This document shows, piece after piece, positions 1 to 11,401 of a stretch of 64,000 nucleotides of DNA. The number at the start of each line of letters is the position of its first letter. Within the stretch, counting starts at the first letter, position 1. The stretch is taken from NCBI RefSeq assembly GCF_036373705.1, contig NC_089858.1, positions 36,853,137 to 36,917,136 of the forward strand. The letters are read 5' to 3'. The notes under the pieces are model-generated. The model was not told where the DNA came from. It did not search any database and saw only the letters and a list, made by a program, of their open reading frames with translations. Both the position numbers and the translations under genes were made by a program. Origin of the DNA: Amia ocellicauda. Taxonomy: Eukaryota > Chordata > Actinopteri > Amiiformes > Amiidae.

Positions 1-3000
1 TTTCAGCCTACGTTGCCCTTTAAGTGCCTCATTTAAAGAAAAGAAAAATGAGAAATTAACCAGAAGATAACCTTGATGTTAGAACCTGAAGGGATTGAAC
101 CCTGCTGGCAGGGAGTCAGGGAACTTGTGCTTATCAGCCCTGGCTGGGGAACAGCAAGGTCTCCTGCAAGAGTTGTTGTTACTGGCTGTACTGGGTCACG
201 GCATACTCCTGCAACACCCATCCTGATGCGAATTCCTCCAGCATAGCGCAGATAAATAACTTGGCCCCTTTCAAGATTCCTCCATGTGCACGCCTTGACA
301 TTCCCGAAGCCCCTCCCACTCGACTCGACACACACCTCTCCTGTCATTGTCTCTGCTTGCCTGAGCAAGTCTGGATTTCTTTCGATGAAATCCTCAAGTC
401 ACGTTTGCTAAGCACGCTCGGGGGGAAAAGAAAAACTAAATGGTGCCCAAGGCGAACATCCGGATTTGCAAAGAAACACCAGCTCTTAGGGTACTAGACA
501 CGGTCAACTCTGGTCTTGTCCGAGAATGCCCGAATTCAAGATCCGATGAATCTGGCCCATACTTACCGACAAATATCTATACGTTTTTGTAGCTGGGCTA
601 TACTAACTGCCAGCTCCTTAACCAATGAACAGCCTGCTACTGCATTAATACTCGGAGTAATCACCGTAGCCTTTCGGCAACCATGGCTGATTTTGAAATA
701 CACAATGTTAAAAATCAACAAAAACAGAGGCTGAAATACAAAAAAGAACCACAAAAATGGCCTAAATGTAATCCTTTGAAAACCAGATATAGCGGTGGTT
801 TAATTTCATAATTGGCTCAAACTCATGCATTTCCCTTAAGACTTTGCATGGTCATTCCAGAGGAAAAACAAACAACTGTTAGAGTTACAAGCGTCTCATT
901 CAGACAGCACTGTGGCTTTTATCACACGCTCGGACAGCAAAAGGAACATAGCTGGCTATTGCTTAATCAAACGATGGCTATTCTGCAAGCACAGCACACA
1001 CCCAATCTATGTTATGCAGTGTAGCTACAGGAAAAGACCAGAACACAATCTGCTCCTCTTATCTTGAAAGCCTGGCATCCTGTCACATAGAACAAACTGC
1101 TGCACAGAGCTGAAAGTGCAGGCAAACCACTCACAGCTTTAGAAATCTTAAAAACCTACACAAAAGGTACATGCATCTGCTCAACTTTTCAACCAAGTAG
1201 TTTTGGATCCATTTATACCAACAAGGCCTTTTCTTGTGTTCAAAAACTGGATGACCAACCTAAGTTACATAACACAAATGCTACATTGTGTAGAGATGTT
1301 CAAACCCCAAAAATGTGGAAGTGCAATTAAATGCACAGGGAAATGAAATCCACCAAACTATGACAACAAACTGAAGTGAAGGCAGCTAGTCAATTGGAAC
1401 AGAACCAAGAATTAAAATGTTTCTGCAGTGTGAAACGGTGTAATATACTAAAAAAAAAAAAATGCATCCACACAACACAGTTTATAAGTTTGAAGGTGGA
1501 AGAGAAGATCCGAGTGGTCTGAGGGTGTGAGAGTTAAACAGCTGTGTGTGAAGGAGGCGCAGGAAGGTGGTCAGACACTGGGCAGCTCATTCCACCGCTG
1601 TGGGGCACGCAGAGGAGGAAGACCTGCGAGACTGGGTGCTCGAACACGCGGGGCATGCAGGTCTAGTAGAGGAATGGAAGAGGCGAGAGCAGATATTGGG
1701 AGAGACAAGGGAGGAAAGGCAGGGTGGAGCAGTGTGGTGAAGAGAGGAGTGGGGAAAGGACCAAAGTCTTGAATTTAACACAGACCGCAACAGGAAGCCA
1801 GCAGAAGGAACGAAACCAAGGAGTAGCAACAAGCGAGAAGTGGAGAGAATATAAAGTGAGCAGCAGACAGTCGTTTGAAAAAGCAGCAGATAAAAGCCAA
1901 GCCAGAGCGACTTGTCAGAGGCCAGACAACAGCAGGGACCACATTCATCAACCGCTCTAGTGCAAACGGTGCCGACAACAATTTTAAGGAAGGGGGGGGG
2001 GGAACGCAGGCAATACAGAAACTTGTCTCTTCCAGTTTAGTCACCATTTCTGTATTGCGGTCGACTACCCCCCTCTAATTGATGAGCTGCATATTTCTCG
2101 ACAGACAATGCGGTGCAAACAACTCTGGTTCGGAGACCTTGCATTACATCGCCACCCTTCCAAAATAAATATGCTGACAGAAGTTGTTTTTGTGCGAGTC
2201 TGCTTTATGATGTTCCTGTTGACTGATTCACGTCCAGAAAGCCTTGGCATCATGTGAAGAACCCCATGTGGGCCAATCACGGGAGCAATGAACTCGCACG
2301 TGCAGCAGCTACTGTGCAAAAACAGTTCTCCAGGAGAGGCAAGGAGCGTCTTGGCCCAATCCTCGTCACACGGTCCCAATATTTGTTTTTTTTTTATATT
2401 CGGTCCTCCAAACGTGCATACTCGGAGACAGCTTTTAGGTGGATAGGACAGCGTTAAATGCGTTTTTGACCCCCTTGCGCCCTCTCCCTCTGCCTTTTCA
2501 TGGTGTTGCCTGATGGGTGACTTGGACTTGCTTTCCTTGACTACGGCTATTGTTGCGAAGCATGGCAGTGAACTTAGCAGCTCAGCGGAGATAGCATACA
2601 AATGAACAGGACACAGACAACAAAGAGACTCAAGTTCTGTGGGGCCGGACCATCATAACAAAGGGGGCATTGAGAAATAAAGGCAGTTCAATTCTTATTT
2701 GGCCAACTATTCCTTAAAGTCACACCAATGCAAGTGCTCTAATAAAAGCATACAAGAGCTCCAACTTTTTCTCTACAGCAGATGCATCTATAGCACTGCT
2801 CTTCTGGGGTCCCCAACAGGCAGCAAGTGAAACCTACAAAGCTCAATCCAGAGATGTAAAAAGCTCCCCTATGCAGACAGGTAGGCCAATCGTATAAAAT
2901 GTGAAGACACCAACAAGTATTATCCATGCCTTTTAATACATTTTTTAAAGTTTGCATGAATTTGAAACATTGTAATGATTAAGCATGCTTGCCTTCTGGT

Positions 3001-3050
3001 CAACTGCATCTCTTAGATATACAAATACTGCATTTTCTCCAACTGCTGTT
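1..3050. other. No recognised gene; unassigned sequence
   Basis: I see no conserved protein-coding exon on either strand here. The sequence is of mixed composition with a GA-rich stretch near 1,640-1,900 and short A-runs. A minus-strand open frame at 33-368 reads without stops for 111 codons and one at 2,065-2,601 for 178 codons, but neither shows a recognisable domain or a convincing splice-site pair. In the conserved vertebrate order CAMK2B would lie beyond YKT6, so part of this could be untranslated sequence of such a gene, but no CAMK2 association-domain exon was seen. Confidence 0.4.
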
Positions 3051-3059
3051 GCAGCAAGA

Positions 3060-4380
3060 TAATGAAGGGTGCAGAGCAAACAGTACTCCAACAGTACTTA
3101 AAGAAATGAGGGAAATTATTTATAGGCCGCTAACTCGATTATTCCAAATGACACTTGGAACAGGGGATGTGCCAACTGACTGGAAGACAGCAAATGTCAA
3201 ACCAATCCACAAGAAAGGGGACAAAACTGAGCGAGGAAATTACAGGCCAATCAGTCTCGCCTGCATCACCTGTAAAATATTGGAAAAAATTACAGAAAAT
3301 ATTGGAAGCTGTAGGCATTCAGGGTAATGTAATTAGATGGATTATGAACTGGTTGATGTATAGGAAACAGAGGGTGTTGATTAGAGGAGTTGCTTCTAAC
3401 TGGAGTGAGGTTGTTAGTGGAGTTCCACAGGGATCAGTACTAGGGCCTTTGCTTTTTCTAATCTATATTAATGATCTGGACTCTGGGATAGTTAGCAAAC
3501 TTATCAAATTTGCAGAGGATGCTAAAATAGGTGGCTCAGCAGATACAATCTCGACAGCACAGGCTATTCAGAGGGACTTAGATAATATTCAGTTGTGGGC
3601 CGACACCTGGCAAATGAAATTCAATGTGGACAAGTGCAAGGTATTACATGCAGGTAACAAAAATGTCCACTATAATTACATTATGGGAGGTACAGATCTA
3701 GATGAAGTAACGCATGAGAAAGACCTAGGAGTCTATGTGGACTCCTCACTTTCTCCATCCAAACAATGTGGGGAAGCAATAAAAAAGGCAAACAGAATGT
3801 TGGGGTATATTGTCAAAAGTGTAGAATTGAGAACAAGGGCAGTGATGTTCAGACTGTACAATGCACTAGTTAGACCTCATCTGGATACTGTGGACAGTTC
3901 TGGGCTCCACACTTCAAGAAAGATATCGCTGCTCGAGAGGCAGTTCAGAGGAGAGCAACCAGACTTATTCCAGGTCTGAAGGGAATGTCCTACTGAGAGA
4001 CTGAGGAACCTGAACCTTTTCACCCTGGAACAGAGGAGACTACGTGGGGACTTGATCCAAGTCTTCAAAATCATGAAAGGCATCGACTACATCAAACCAG
4101 AGGAGCTTTTCCAGATCAGCAGGGACACACGCACCCGGGGACACAAATGGAAATTGGGCTTCAAGGCATTCAAAACGGAAAACAGGAGACACTTCTTCAC
4201 ACAGAGAGTTGTCACAATCTGGAACAAACTCCCCAGCGATGTGGCTGAAGCTGAAAATTTGGGAACATTTAAAAATATACTGGATAGTATCCTTGGATCA
4301 CTTGGTTATTAATGGACACCAAACGAGCACGATGGGGCGAATGGCCTCCTCTCGATTGTAAACTTTCTTATGTTCTTATG
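3060..4380 (+). mobile_element. CR1-type non-LTR retrotransposon, 5'-truncated and dead
   Basis: The plus strand encodes pieces of a LINE reverse transcriptase. Visible in order are the RT block around 'NYRPISL' (about 3,240), 'GVPQGSVLGPLLFLIYIND' (about 3,420-3,475), the catalytic region (about 3,510), and the C-terminal CR1-type segment with 'LRNLNLFTLEQRRLRGDLI' (about 4,000-4,055) and 'FFTQRVVTIWNKLP'. The frame shifts near 3,300 and again near 3,970, and the usual catalytic FADD reads FAED. No endonuclease domain is present, so the copy is 5'-truncated. It ends after a short 3' UTR in a repeated TTCTTATG motif (4,364-4,380), as CR1/L2-clade elements do. Family assignment to CR1 is by recognition of the C-terminal motifs; the subfamily is not determined. 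Confidence 0.85.
3155..4312 (+). pseudogene. Broken CR1-like reverse transcriptase
   Basis: This is the readable reverse transcriptase remnant of the CR1-type element. One frame runs 3,155-3,979, and the thumb/C-terminal part continues in another frame at 4,052-4,312, ending in a stop just before the element's 3' UTR. Fingers and palm motifs are recognisable, but the second catalytic aspartate motif is FAED instead of FADD, and an upstream frame (2,989-3,327) carries the preceding fingers motif. With a lost catalytic residue, at least two frame breaks and no endonuclease it cannot encode a working enzyme. Confidence 0.8.
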
Positions 4381-4432
4381 TAGAGCCGCTCGGGCACAGA
4401 AGTTTCCAAAACATGCGCCTGAGCACCGAATC

Positions 4433-4602
4433 TCGCGTAGCGCAGATGCTCGCAGATCTGCGCGGCTCCACCAACGCGATCGAGGGGGATTTCTGCAGAT
4501 CTGCGCAGAACTGCGGACATCTGCGCCACAACCAACGTGACCACGGTACTTTTCCAGGCGTCGGAAATGTAGCGGGTTATTGGCATTTGAAAACATGGCA
4601 CG

Positions 4603-4633
<31 letters not shown>

Positions 4634-4890
4634 TGTAGAAGTCCAAGTCTTAACTGGTAAGAAGACAAACAAACCTCCACAACAACAAACACTGAGCACT
4701 AGGGTGGTGTGTGTGGCGTTGATTGATGAGGTTATACGCTCCTATTACTGCCTAGTGCAATTCTTAAAGCTCGCATAATAAAATAAAAATGTTAAGACTA
4801 AGGTCGCGTATAGCGCAGATTCCCGCAGATCTGCGGAATCCCACAGAGCCCATTGGTGGGGCCGCGGAGAACTGCGGAAGTCTGCGCTAC
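4433..4890. repeat. Pair of diverged GC-rich repeats (4,433-4,528 and 4,804-4,890)
   Basis: Two stretches about 370 bp apart share the same layout. Each opens with TCGCGTA(TA)GCGCAGAT and CGCAGATCTGCG, and each closes with GAACTGCGGA followed by a TCTGCGC-type motif. The middle parts differ. A shorter relative, ATCTGCGCAGCTCCACC, lies at 22,753-22,769. They look like copies of one short dispersed repeat. I do not recognise the family, and function is unknown. Confidence 0.5.
4601..4627. repeat. (CA)n microsatellite
   Basis: A run of alternating CA dinucleotides about 26 bp long, between the two GC-rich repeat copies. Nothing else is encoded here. Confidence 0.95.
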
Positions 4891-5149
4891 CAAACAACTC
4901 CACATCTGCGTGGTTATGGACTACTTTATCGTGTCGTGGGGAGTAGAAAATACTATAAAACCTATATTCAAGAACACGCACTGTCACTACATTAAAATAA
5001 ACACGGCAAAACAAATGGGAGTTTATGGCGTCTAGATTAAATGGAAGTGGCTCTGAACTGCAACAGCCGTTTCTACGCATTTCGACACTAGCCCATGCTT
5101 AGTTAAAGCACAGCACTTAAACAGCAGCACATGCAATAAAATAAGGGTG

Positions 5150-5480
5150 TCGTTTACTCCCGGCACCTTCCTCCGTCCTGCCCCGCACAACCCACCTGTG
5201 TCAGGTTCACCTCGTCCCCGGAGCGCGTCCTGTTCGGGGAGTCTGTCGGCATTGTCGCGACTGGAGCCGGTCTCTACCTGTGCGGGACAGCCGAAGTCGC
5301 TTGCTCATCCCTGGGCGGGTTGGGGACACCCCTGCTGTTAACCAATATCCGACAACGGCGTTCCCGAAAAATCAACACCTTGCAGAAAAACACACAACCC
5401 CCCAACGCGCATCTTTATCAGGAATGGGGAAGCTCGCCTGTCCCCAGGGGGCGGGACGCGGGGCGGGGCGGACACTGCGA
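5150..5480. promoter_or_regulatory. CpG-rich promoter-like patch with Sp1-type boxes
   Basis: About 330 bp of clearly GC- and CpG-rich sequence stand out from the AT-rich surroundings. GC boxes of the GGGGCGG/GGGCGGG type cluster at about 5,448-5,471. Unmethylated CpG islands of this kind usually mark promoters in vertebrates. If it is a promoter, the candidate minus-strand exon at 5,196-5,252 would lie downstream of the GC boxes. No TATA box is evident. This is inference from composition only. Confidence 0.45.
5196..5252 (-). CDS. Candidate first coding exon of an unidentified minus-strand gene
   Basis: Reading the minus strand, an ATG at 5,252 opens a 19-codon frame, MPTDSPNRTRSGDEVNLTQ. 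It ends exactly at a donor-like CACAG|GTGGGT, leaving phase 0. It sits inside a CpG-rich patch with GC boxes just upstream, as first exons of widely expressed genes do. I do not recognise the peptide and could not identify a second exon to its left in the window. A chance open frame in GC-rich DNA remains quite possible. Confidence 0.25.
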
Positions 5481-8400
5481 TTCGACTACTGAGAGCTCTG
5501 GGCGTGCCTTGAATATTAACAAGATAAGAATGATGACAGTAATAAGAACAATAGTCATGTTTTGACTGCTATTACCAATCGTAAGAAACCTTATTCTTCT
5601 GCATATAATAAGAAATATGTTTATATAGGCTTATACACACTCACATGTGGATCATTTTCAGGCTTCAGGAGCACAGTCTTATATTGTTCTCAAACCGCAC
5701 TGACGTAATGGAAGAGCAAATGATAGCAGGCTGTGCAAGTTTGCTCACGTTTGGACAGGGGCAGATCCACACTCTGCCGGGACGTGTTTATACCAGAAAA
5801 CAAGCCACAACAGGACTTTTGCTCTGAATCGACTGTCTGACAGGTTTCAACACCCAGGAGATACAAGAACCGTCTGACGTAACGATCATGAACTCAGAGC
5901 ACCTTGTCAAAAGCTTGTCAGCCTCATGGTTGAGGTTTAAGAGGTTCCTGTATTGCCCACATGAAACAGCAGTGCCTTCCAGGCTGCTTTATACATAGAT
6001 AGATTGGATGCCAGTGGCTCCTGCCAGCTGGAGTTGAGGGCTCTTGCTCCACCATCTCTGGGGTCCTGTAACCTTGCACCAGAGTTTTTGTTTTAAGCTC
6101 TGGTATCAGCAAGAGACAACTTCTTGCAAGCACAGCTGTGAAGGCTCTGTACTCCCTCAGTAGGACCCCTCCCCCCTTTCTATTATGCCTGCGAAGTCTC
6201 CTGAACTAAGAGACAGACAAGTTTACACAAAGGCCACTCTTGAGTGTGCCCTAGCCCCACCTACATATACAAACTTTGTCTCACCCCAAGTTCAATGGCT
6301 GTGGATCTGCCCAAAAAGGACACTAAACGGCATGGGGTGGGACCTGTATTTGTCATGTGCTACTGTGCCCCTCCCCTCAAGAAGCCTGATCTTTCATCCC
6401 TGGACTCTGGTTGCCCCAGTTTGATACTAGCCTGCTGTCTTCAATCAATTACTTAAGGATTTGGGGCAAATGGAAATGTGTGGAAAGGGGGAAAACAAAG
6501 GGATGTGTGCCAATGAGTTACCACAGCAGGGTACTAACTTAGCTTTGTGTGGGAGAGGTCTGTCTATTGTGCTCCAATGGGCAACTTCAAAACATGCCAT
6601 CTGGTAGAGGACCCCCCCTGTAAAGCTATAGCCAATAGGGCTGGAACACCCTACTGTGGAGGACAGTGCCAATACTTTGGCCACATCTGTCCCGAGCCTC
6701 ATGCAGTGTACGAGCCTGTTAAGGAGATGTCACCTCTCTCTTAGCTTGGTGGAGTGTTTAAGGCCCTCCCCCAGGATCAGGGTGTGGTCTTTCGGCGTAG
6801 CAGCTTTGTCACTCCGCTGGTGCAGCCGTGCGGAGCAGACGGGTGCTCTAAGATATGTCCGAGATGGTGTTAGGGCAAGGGGAATCCATTTTTGAGAGTG
6901 GGGAAGAAAAAGGATTTAGAGGGACCCTGATGGGGGCAGGGAGCCCTTGGGGACACCCGAAATAGGAATAACAGAAAGACAACAGAAATCTCTCACACAA
7001 ACACACAAGGGCAACAGAACAGTCTTTTTTTCAAAAGCAAATTTTTATACACTTTATAAGAGCAAGATTACAAGTCATGTAAACAGTAGGTAGAGAGAAA
7101 GAGAAAAACAAATTTTAGGCATCGTTGATTAGCACTTTCTTCTTTGTTTTTCAATTTTGAAGATCGTGGTCTGGCAGTTAAAAAAAAAAAAAGTCAAATT
7201 ATCTACATGAAGCACATTTACAAATCAGCTTGATTATAGAAAAGACAGAACGAAGATAAGCAAAAATGACTAGTAGAAAATATACTTTATTTTACGATAG
7301 AGATGTCCCTAGTAAGATCAAAACTTGTTTTTTCTCAGCTTCGGTTCTTCTGATTTGAATGCCCTTGTTGTATGAAGCAGCTCATTCTGTTTGTCCCGAC
7401 GGAGACTGGCTGCTGAAGGTCACCGCTTTTAAGTCAACCCTAATATAACACCAGGATTTGTCCACGTGCGTCCTTTAATGTTTGCCCAAGAGACTCAAAG
7501 CAGCATAACCCTAGATGCAAATTGGTTTTATTGCTGATCTTTACTGTGGTAGAAGTATTTTTATTTTTGAACAGTTTTTTGGCCTATTTCCAAACTACTC
7601 AAGCAAGAAAAATAAAAATAAAGGACAAGTTAAAAACAATTATGATAAGGCATTTCATAGCTTATTAAGCAAAATTATGTTGGGGAACCATTTGGGGGTT
7701 GCGCAATGCTTTGAGTAACACATTAACCATCCCCAGTGAGGGAATGCAACCCCCAGCGAAGAACCAAACTCATCATGTGCATTTTAACACTGATCAATAT
7801 ATTGGTAACACTATCACAAGTGACCAGAGATTACACATGGATTTATGATGACCAGTCTATAAAGTGTGTTAATAATTCACATCTACTCTACTGTTGAGCA
7901 GGGCAAACTTTGAAGAAGGCCAAAGAACTAGAGCTGTATGGACAGTATTTAATTCCTATAAACTGGTATTTTTTAATCTAGATTTTAGATTCTTCAACTG
8001 ACTGGAAACACACAGAATTATCGTTCCCAGTATGCACTGTTATGGAATATTTTTTATTGGTCCAAATCTAAAGTGTACAAATACAAAACAAAACAGAAAA
8101 ACAAAGCAACAATTTCAATGAAAATCAAGCAAAATTTCAAGTTTTGATCCTTAAATAATTTCTGTCTTTATTTAATGAGAATCAAATTTTACATGAATGA
8201 AATGTTTTTCGAGGTGGCGCAGGGCTTGGCGCAGAGGAGGAGGGATCGATCACAACACACTGAAGGCACCTCGAGTGTTTGAAAACGTCAAACTGCGCCA
8301 AACTGCGCCATCGCCAGCAAGACGAATGCCAACACCACGATATACCAGCCCAGCTCTAACCAGGGGGCACAAATTTAAAAACCGACACCATAGGAGACAG

Positions 8401-11223
8401 GATGGAGTGATATTGCACACAGAAACTTACAACTACACGGCAAGAGTCAATGGGTCCTTTCAACCCACTTTACAAACACTGTCTTGTTAGTAAGCACACC
8501 CGCACGCACACGCTCACAGATACACCCACATGTACACTGCCGAATTACACACAAACTCACAGCAGAAACACAAAGCTTCTCTTCAAGGCAATGGAGGCCC
8601 AGGCAGCCTGTTTTGGCTGGAGTTATGCCAGTAGAAACCATCTTTAAAAATCCCAAGCCTATCCAATCACAAACCATTTTCTTACAAGCAGCACAATATC
8701 TTCTATTATTAGTATTTCTTTACATTTATGTTAAAGTACTACTTCAACTCCGGTCCGCCCACCCACCCACTCGCCCTTAATTCCAGAGAGCCCACGGTTG
8801 TACGATATTTACTTCAGGGGTTGCTGCTCAAAAGCAAGATCTTCCACAGGACTCAATCTCCTGAATGGCGAAAACAGTATCACGGCGGGAAAAAAGGCCG
8901 TTTATTTTGTGCTGTGTTTGTTTAACAAGAGATCTGAAGAGACTCAGTTTTTGAGGACTGAGGTTTGCTACCCTAATCTGTGTCGCACCTACAGAGCCCT
9001 TGTTGGGATGTAGGATATATAGGGATACAGTGGCGACAACAGCTAGCAGATGCTTCCATCACCAGAAATAGTTGTGCTGGACATGTAAAAATCAGTGGAG
9101 TTTAAAAAGGATGTATTTATACCAATTTAGTCAACATTTTGGCCATTTCTTCATATTCAAAGCTGAACAACCTGCAAGGTCCATTTAATGGCATTTCAGC
9201 CATATTCTGCAGGTCCAGCACAGATCGACTTCTCCCAGCATCAGGGGAAGGGAATCGGAGTTACACAGCCAAAAGTCAACAACACTATGCAGCTGAAGAA
9301 TGCTGCGGTGTCGACTACATTTTTAACACTTCCTGTGACCATCCACTGTGCTGTACACATCACAGACATTTCACCTGCAACTTGACTGAAAACTTATGGA
9401 TATGGATCCCACCCCCTGGATCATAACTCAACTGGAGAGGCTGATGGCTTGAGTGGAGATGGAAAAAATACATTTGTGTTTTAGTTACAAAAGGTAAATC
9501 AGGGGAAACGATAAAAGAGCAAAATGGATCATGTGTAGTATGTACAGCACAGTGGTCAGCAATGCTAAGAGTTGTCAGAAAGGTCACTGAGAAGGCTTCG
9601 CACCCAGGGACAAGAGGGCCAATTTCCAAGTCAACAACCAATATCCCATCGATAAGGCTCATTCTATTCTCTGCTGTTTAGGAGGTGAGCAAGCAGACAA
9701 TTTTATTTCAGTAGGTGTAGGAGAAAAACTAAAAAGGACAACCCCTCGAGCAACCGGGGATCCAATCAGGACTCCTTTCTGGACACCAAACCTAGTTTAA
9801 GACATCAGCATTCAGCATTTTCATGTGGTGGTGAGAACTGCACCTAGACATACAGTAATAAGAGAGCAGAGATCCACACAGAAGGACCTGGTGCGTCTGA
9901 ATTCTGCATCGGGATGGGGCTCCACTGCTTCTTAAATGTGAGGCAGGCCTTGTGGAAACCACACCCGAAAGGTAAATAGGAACCAGGATTTGCAAGCACT
10001 CTCAAACTCGATCAGCACTGTGCATGAAGATATGGAGCCACCTAGTGGTCATGATGTAGAACACCAGAAAATGTTTTTCCTGCAAGGTTACTAAAGCACT
10101 ACTCCTATGCCCTGCTTTGCATGTCACCCACAAGCCATCTTCAATACAAAATACTTCAAATCCTTCCAAATAATGGCTTACAATTAATCTGAGACATAGG
10201 AGTCCCTGGGGTTGGTTTGACTGTACTAAGAGGAACTTTGCATTCTGCTCCTGAGGGATTGGGTTTTATTCCTGGCCTTTAAGTCTTCCTCTATGTCAGC
10301 CGTTGACTGTTCCTGCATCGTTCCACAGACAGAGATGCTGAGCTTCAAAAATGACTATGTGGGAGCCAGACTGCAGGAATAAACTTAGAAGCTGCATGAT
10401 CACTCGACGGCAAGTTCGTCCCGGGTGTCAGCGTGGAAGTGGACCGCAGCCAAACCTCTCGGGTGCTTCCCCACCACATCTATGGATAAAAATCCAGCAA
10501 CTGCCACTCCAGTTTTCCCGAATTTGCAAACAAGCACCTACAAGCTACAAACTCCAAGCGGCCACACAGCCCGCTGCACGCCATGCCACGGGATGACAAA
10601 CACACACAACGGCACTGGACACGAGCCTCGGCTTCAAGGACGACAATCCACCTAATATATAACGCGATGCATATTCTCAGCTTCCCTAGGCCCGGTGGGA
10701 TGAGACTGGAATTGTAAAAACCAAAACCCAGATGGTGTACACGAATCTCAAAGCATGTCCAAAGTGTTAACTACAAAGGGAAAGAAAGAAAAAAAAAAAT
10801 ATATATATATATTGGACTAGGAATGTGGTACAGCCTTATAAATCAACCCTCGTTTTCCATGATCTAAAACCAGTTTCACAATATCGAGTTAAAACAAAGG
10901 GAAAACAATAAACGCACTTATTTTTTCTTTTCTTATTTTCTCTCATGTCTTTAGCCTTCCGGTCCCCACCTCAATTAGTCAGAATGCATATATAGATTTG
11001 TTATGTGTTTTTTCTTTTTTAGGGGTTCTAGAGCTCTTTGAATTGGGAAAAGAGGTGACCGCGCTTAAGCACAGTTCCCCCATCCCCTGCCGTACCCACC
11101 CCCCACCCCCCACCCCCTGGGCGAGTTCTCCGCTGTACAGGCTACACGAGGCCGGGGTGTGAAGGCTCTGAAGGCTGCAGACGTCCAGGAGAGAGGCAGG
11201 TCCACCGAGCCGGGCTCCGACCA
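5481..11223. other. Gene-free stretch, probably including the ykt6 3' UTR
   Basis: No conserved coding exon is visible. The stretch is AT-rich with A-runs, a CA-rich patch near 8,500 and a short (TA)n near 10,800. On the minus strand ykt6 terminates at 11,224, so its 3' UTR must extend into this region. The nearest minus-strand AATAAA I see downstream of the stop is at 10,265-10,270, with others near 9,702, 8,887 and 7,528. Which is used cannot be told from sequence alone. Confidence 0.5.
10265..10270 (-). terminator. Candidate poly(A) signal for ykt6
   Basis: TTTATT on the plus strand reads AATAAA on the minus strand, about 950 bp after the ykt6 stop codon. It is the nearest canonical hexamer I found downstream of that stop. 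Further candidates lie at about 9,702, 8,887 and 7,528, so the choice is tentative. Confidence 0.35.
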
Positions 11224-11370
11224 TCACATGACCTCACAGCAAGAGTTCTGCTTCCGAGCCTGTGGAGACGCACAGAGAAAGGGAGCAGTGTTGGACATTT
11301 TTCCCATCCTGAAAAATGCAATCCTAATGTATTTATTTAAAAGTACAAGCTCATTCGGAGTATATTACTG

Positions 11371-11401
<31 letters not shown>

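Noticed and set aside
2065-2601. 178-codon minus-strand open frame
   Set aside because: No recognisable domain and no start or splice context. Composition resembles non-coding flanking sequence.
1-11000. CAMK2B coding exons expected next to YKT6 by synteny
   Set aside because: No association-domain or kinase-domain peptide was found on either strand, so CAMK2B coding sequence is probably outside the window or the order differs here.
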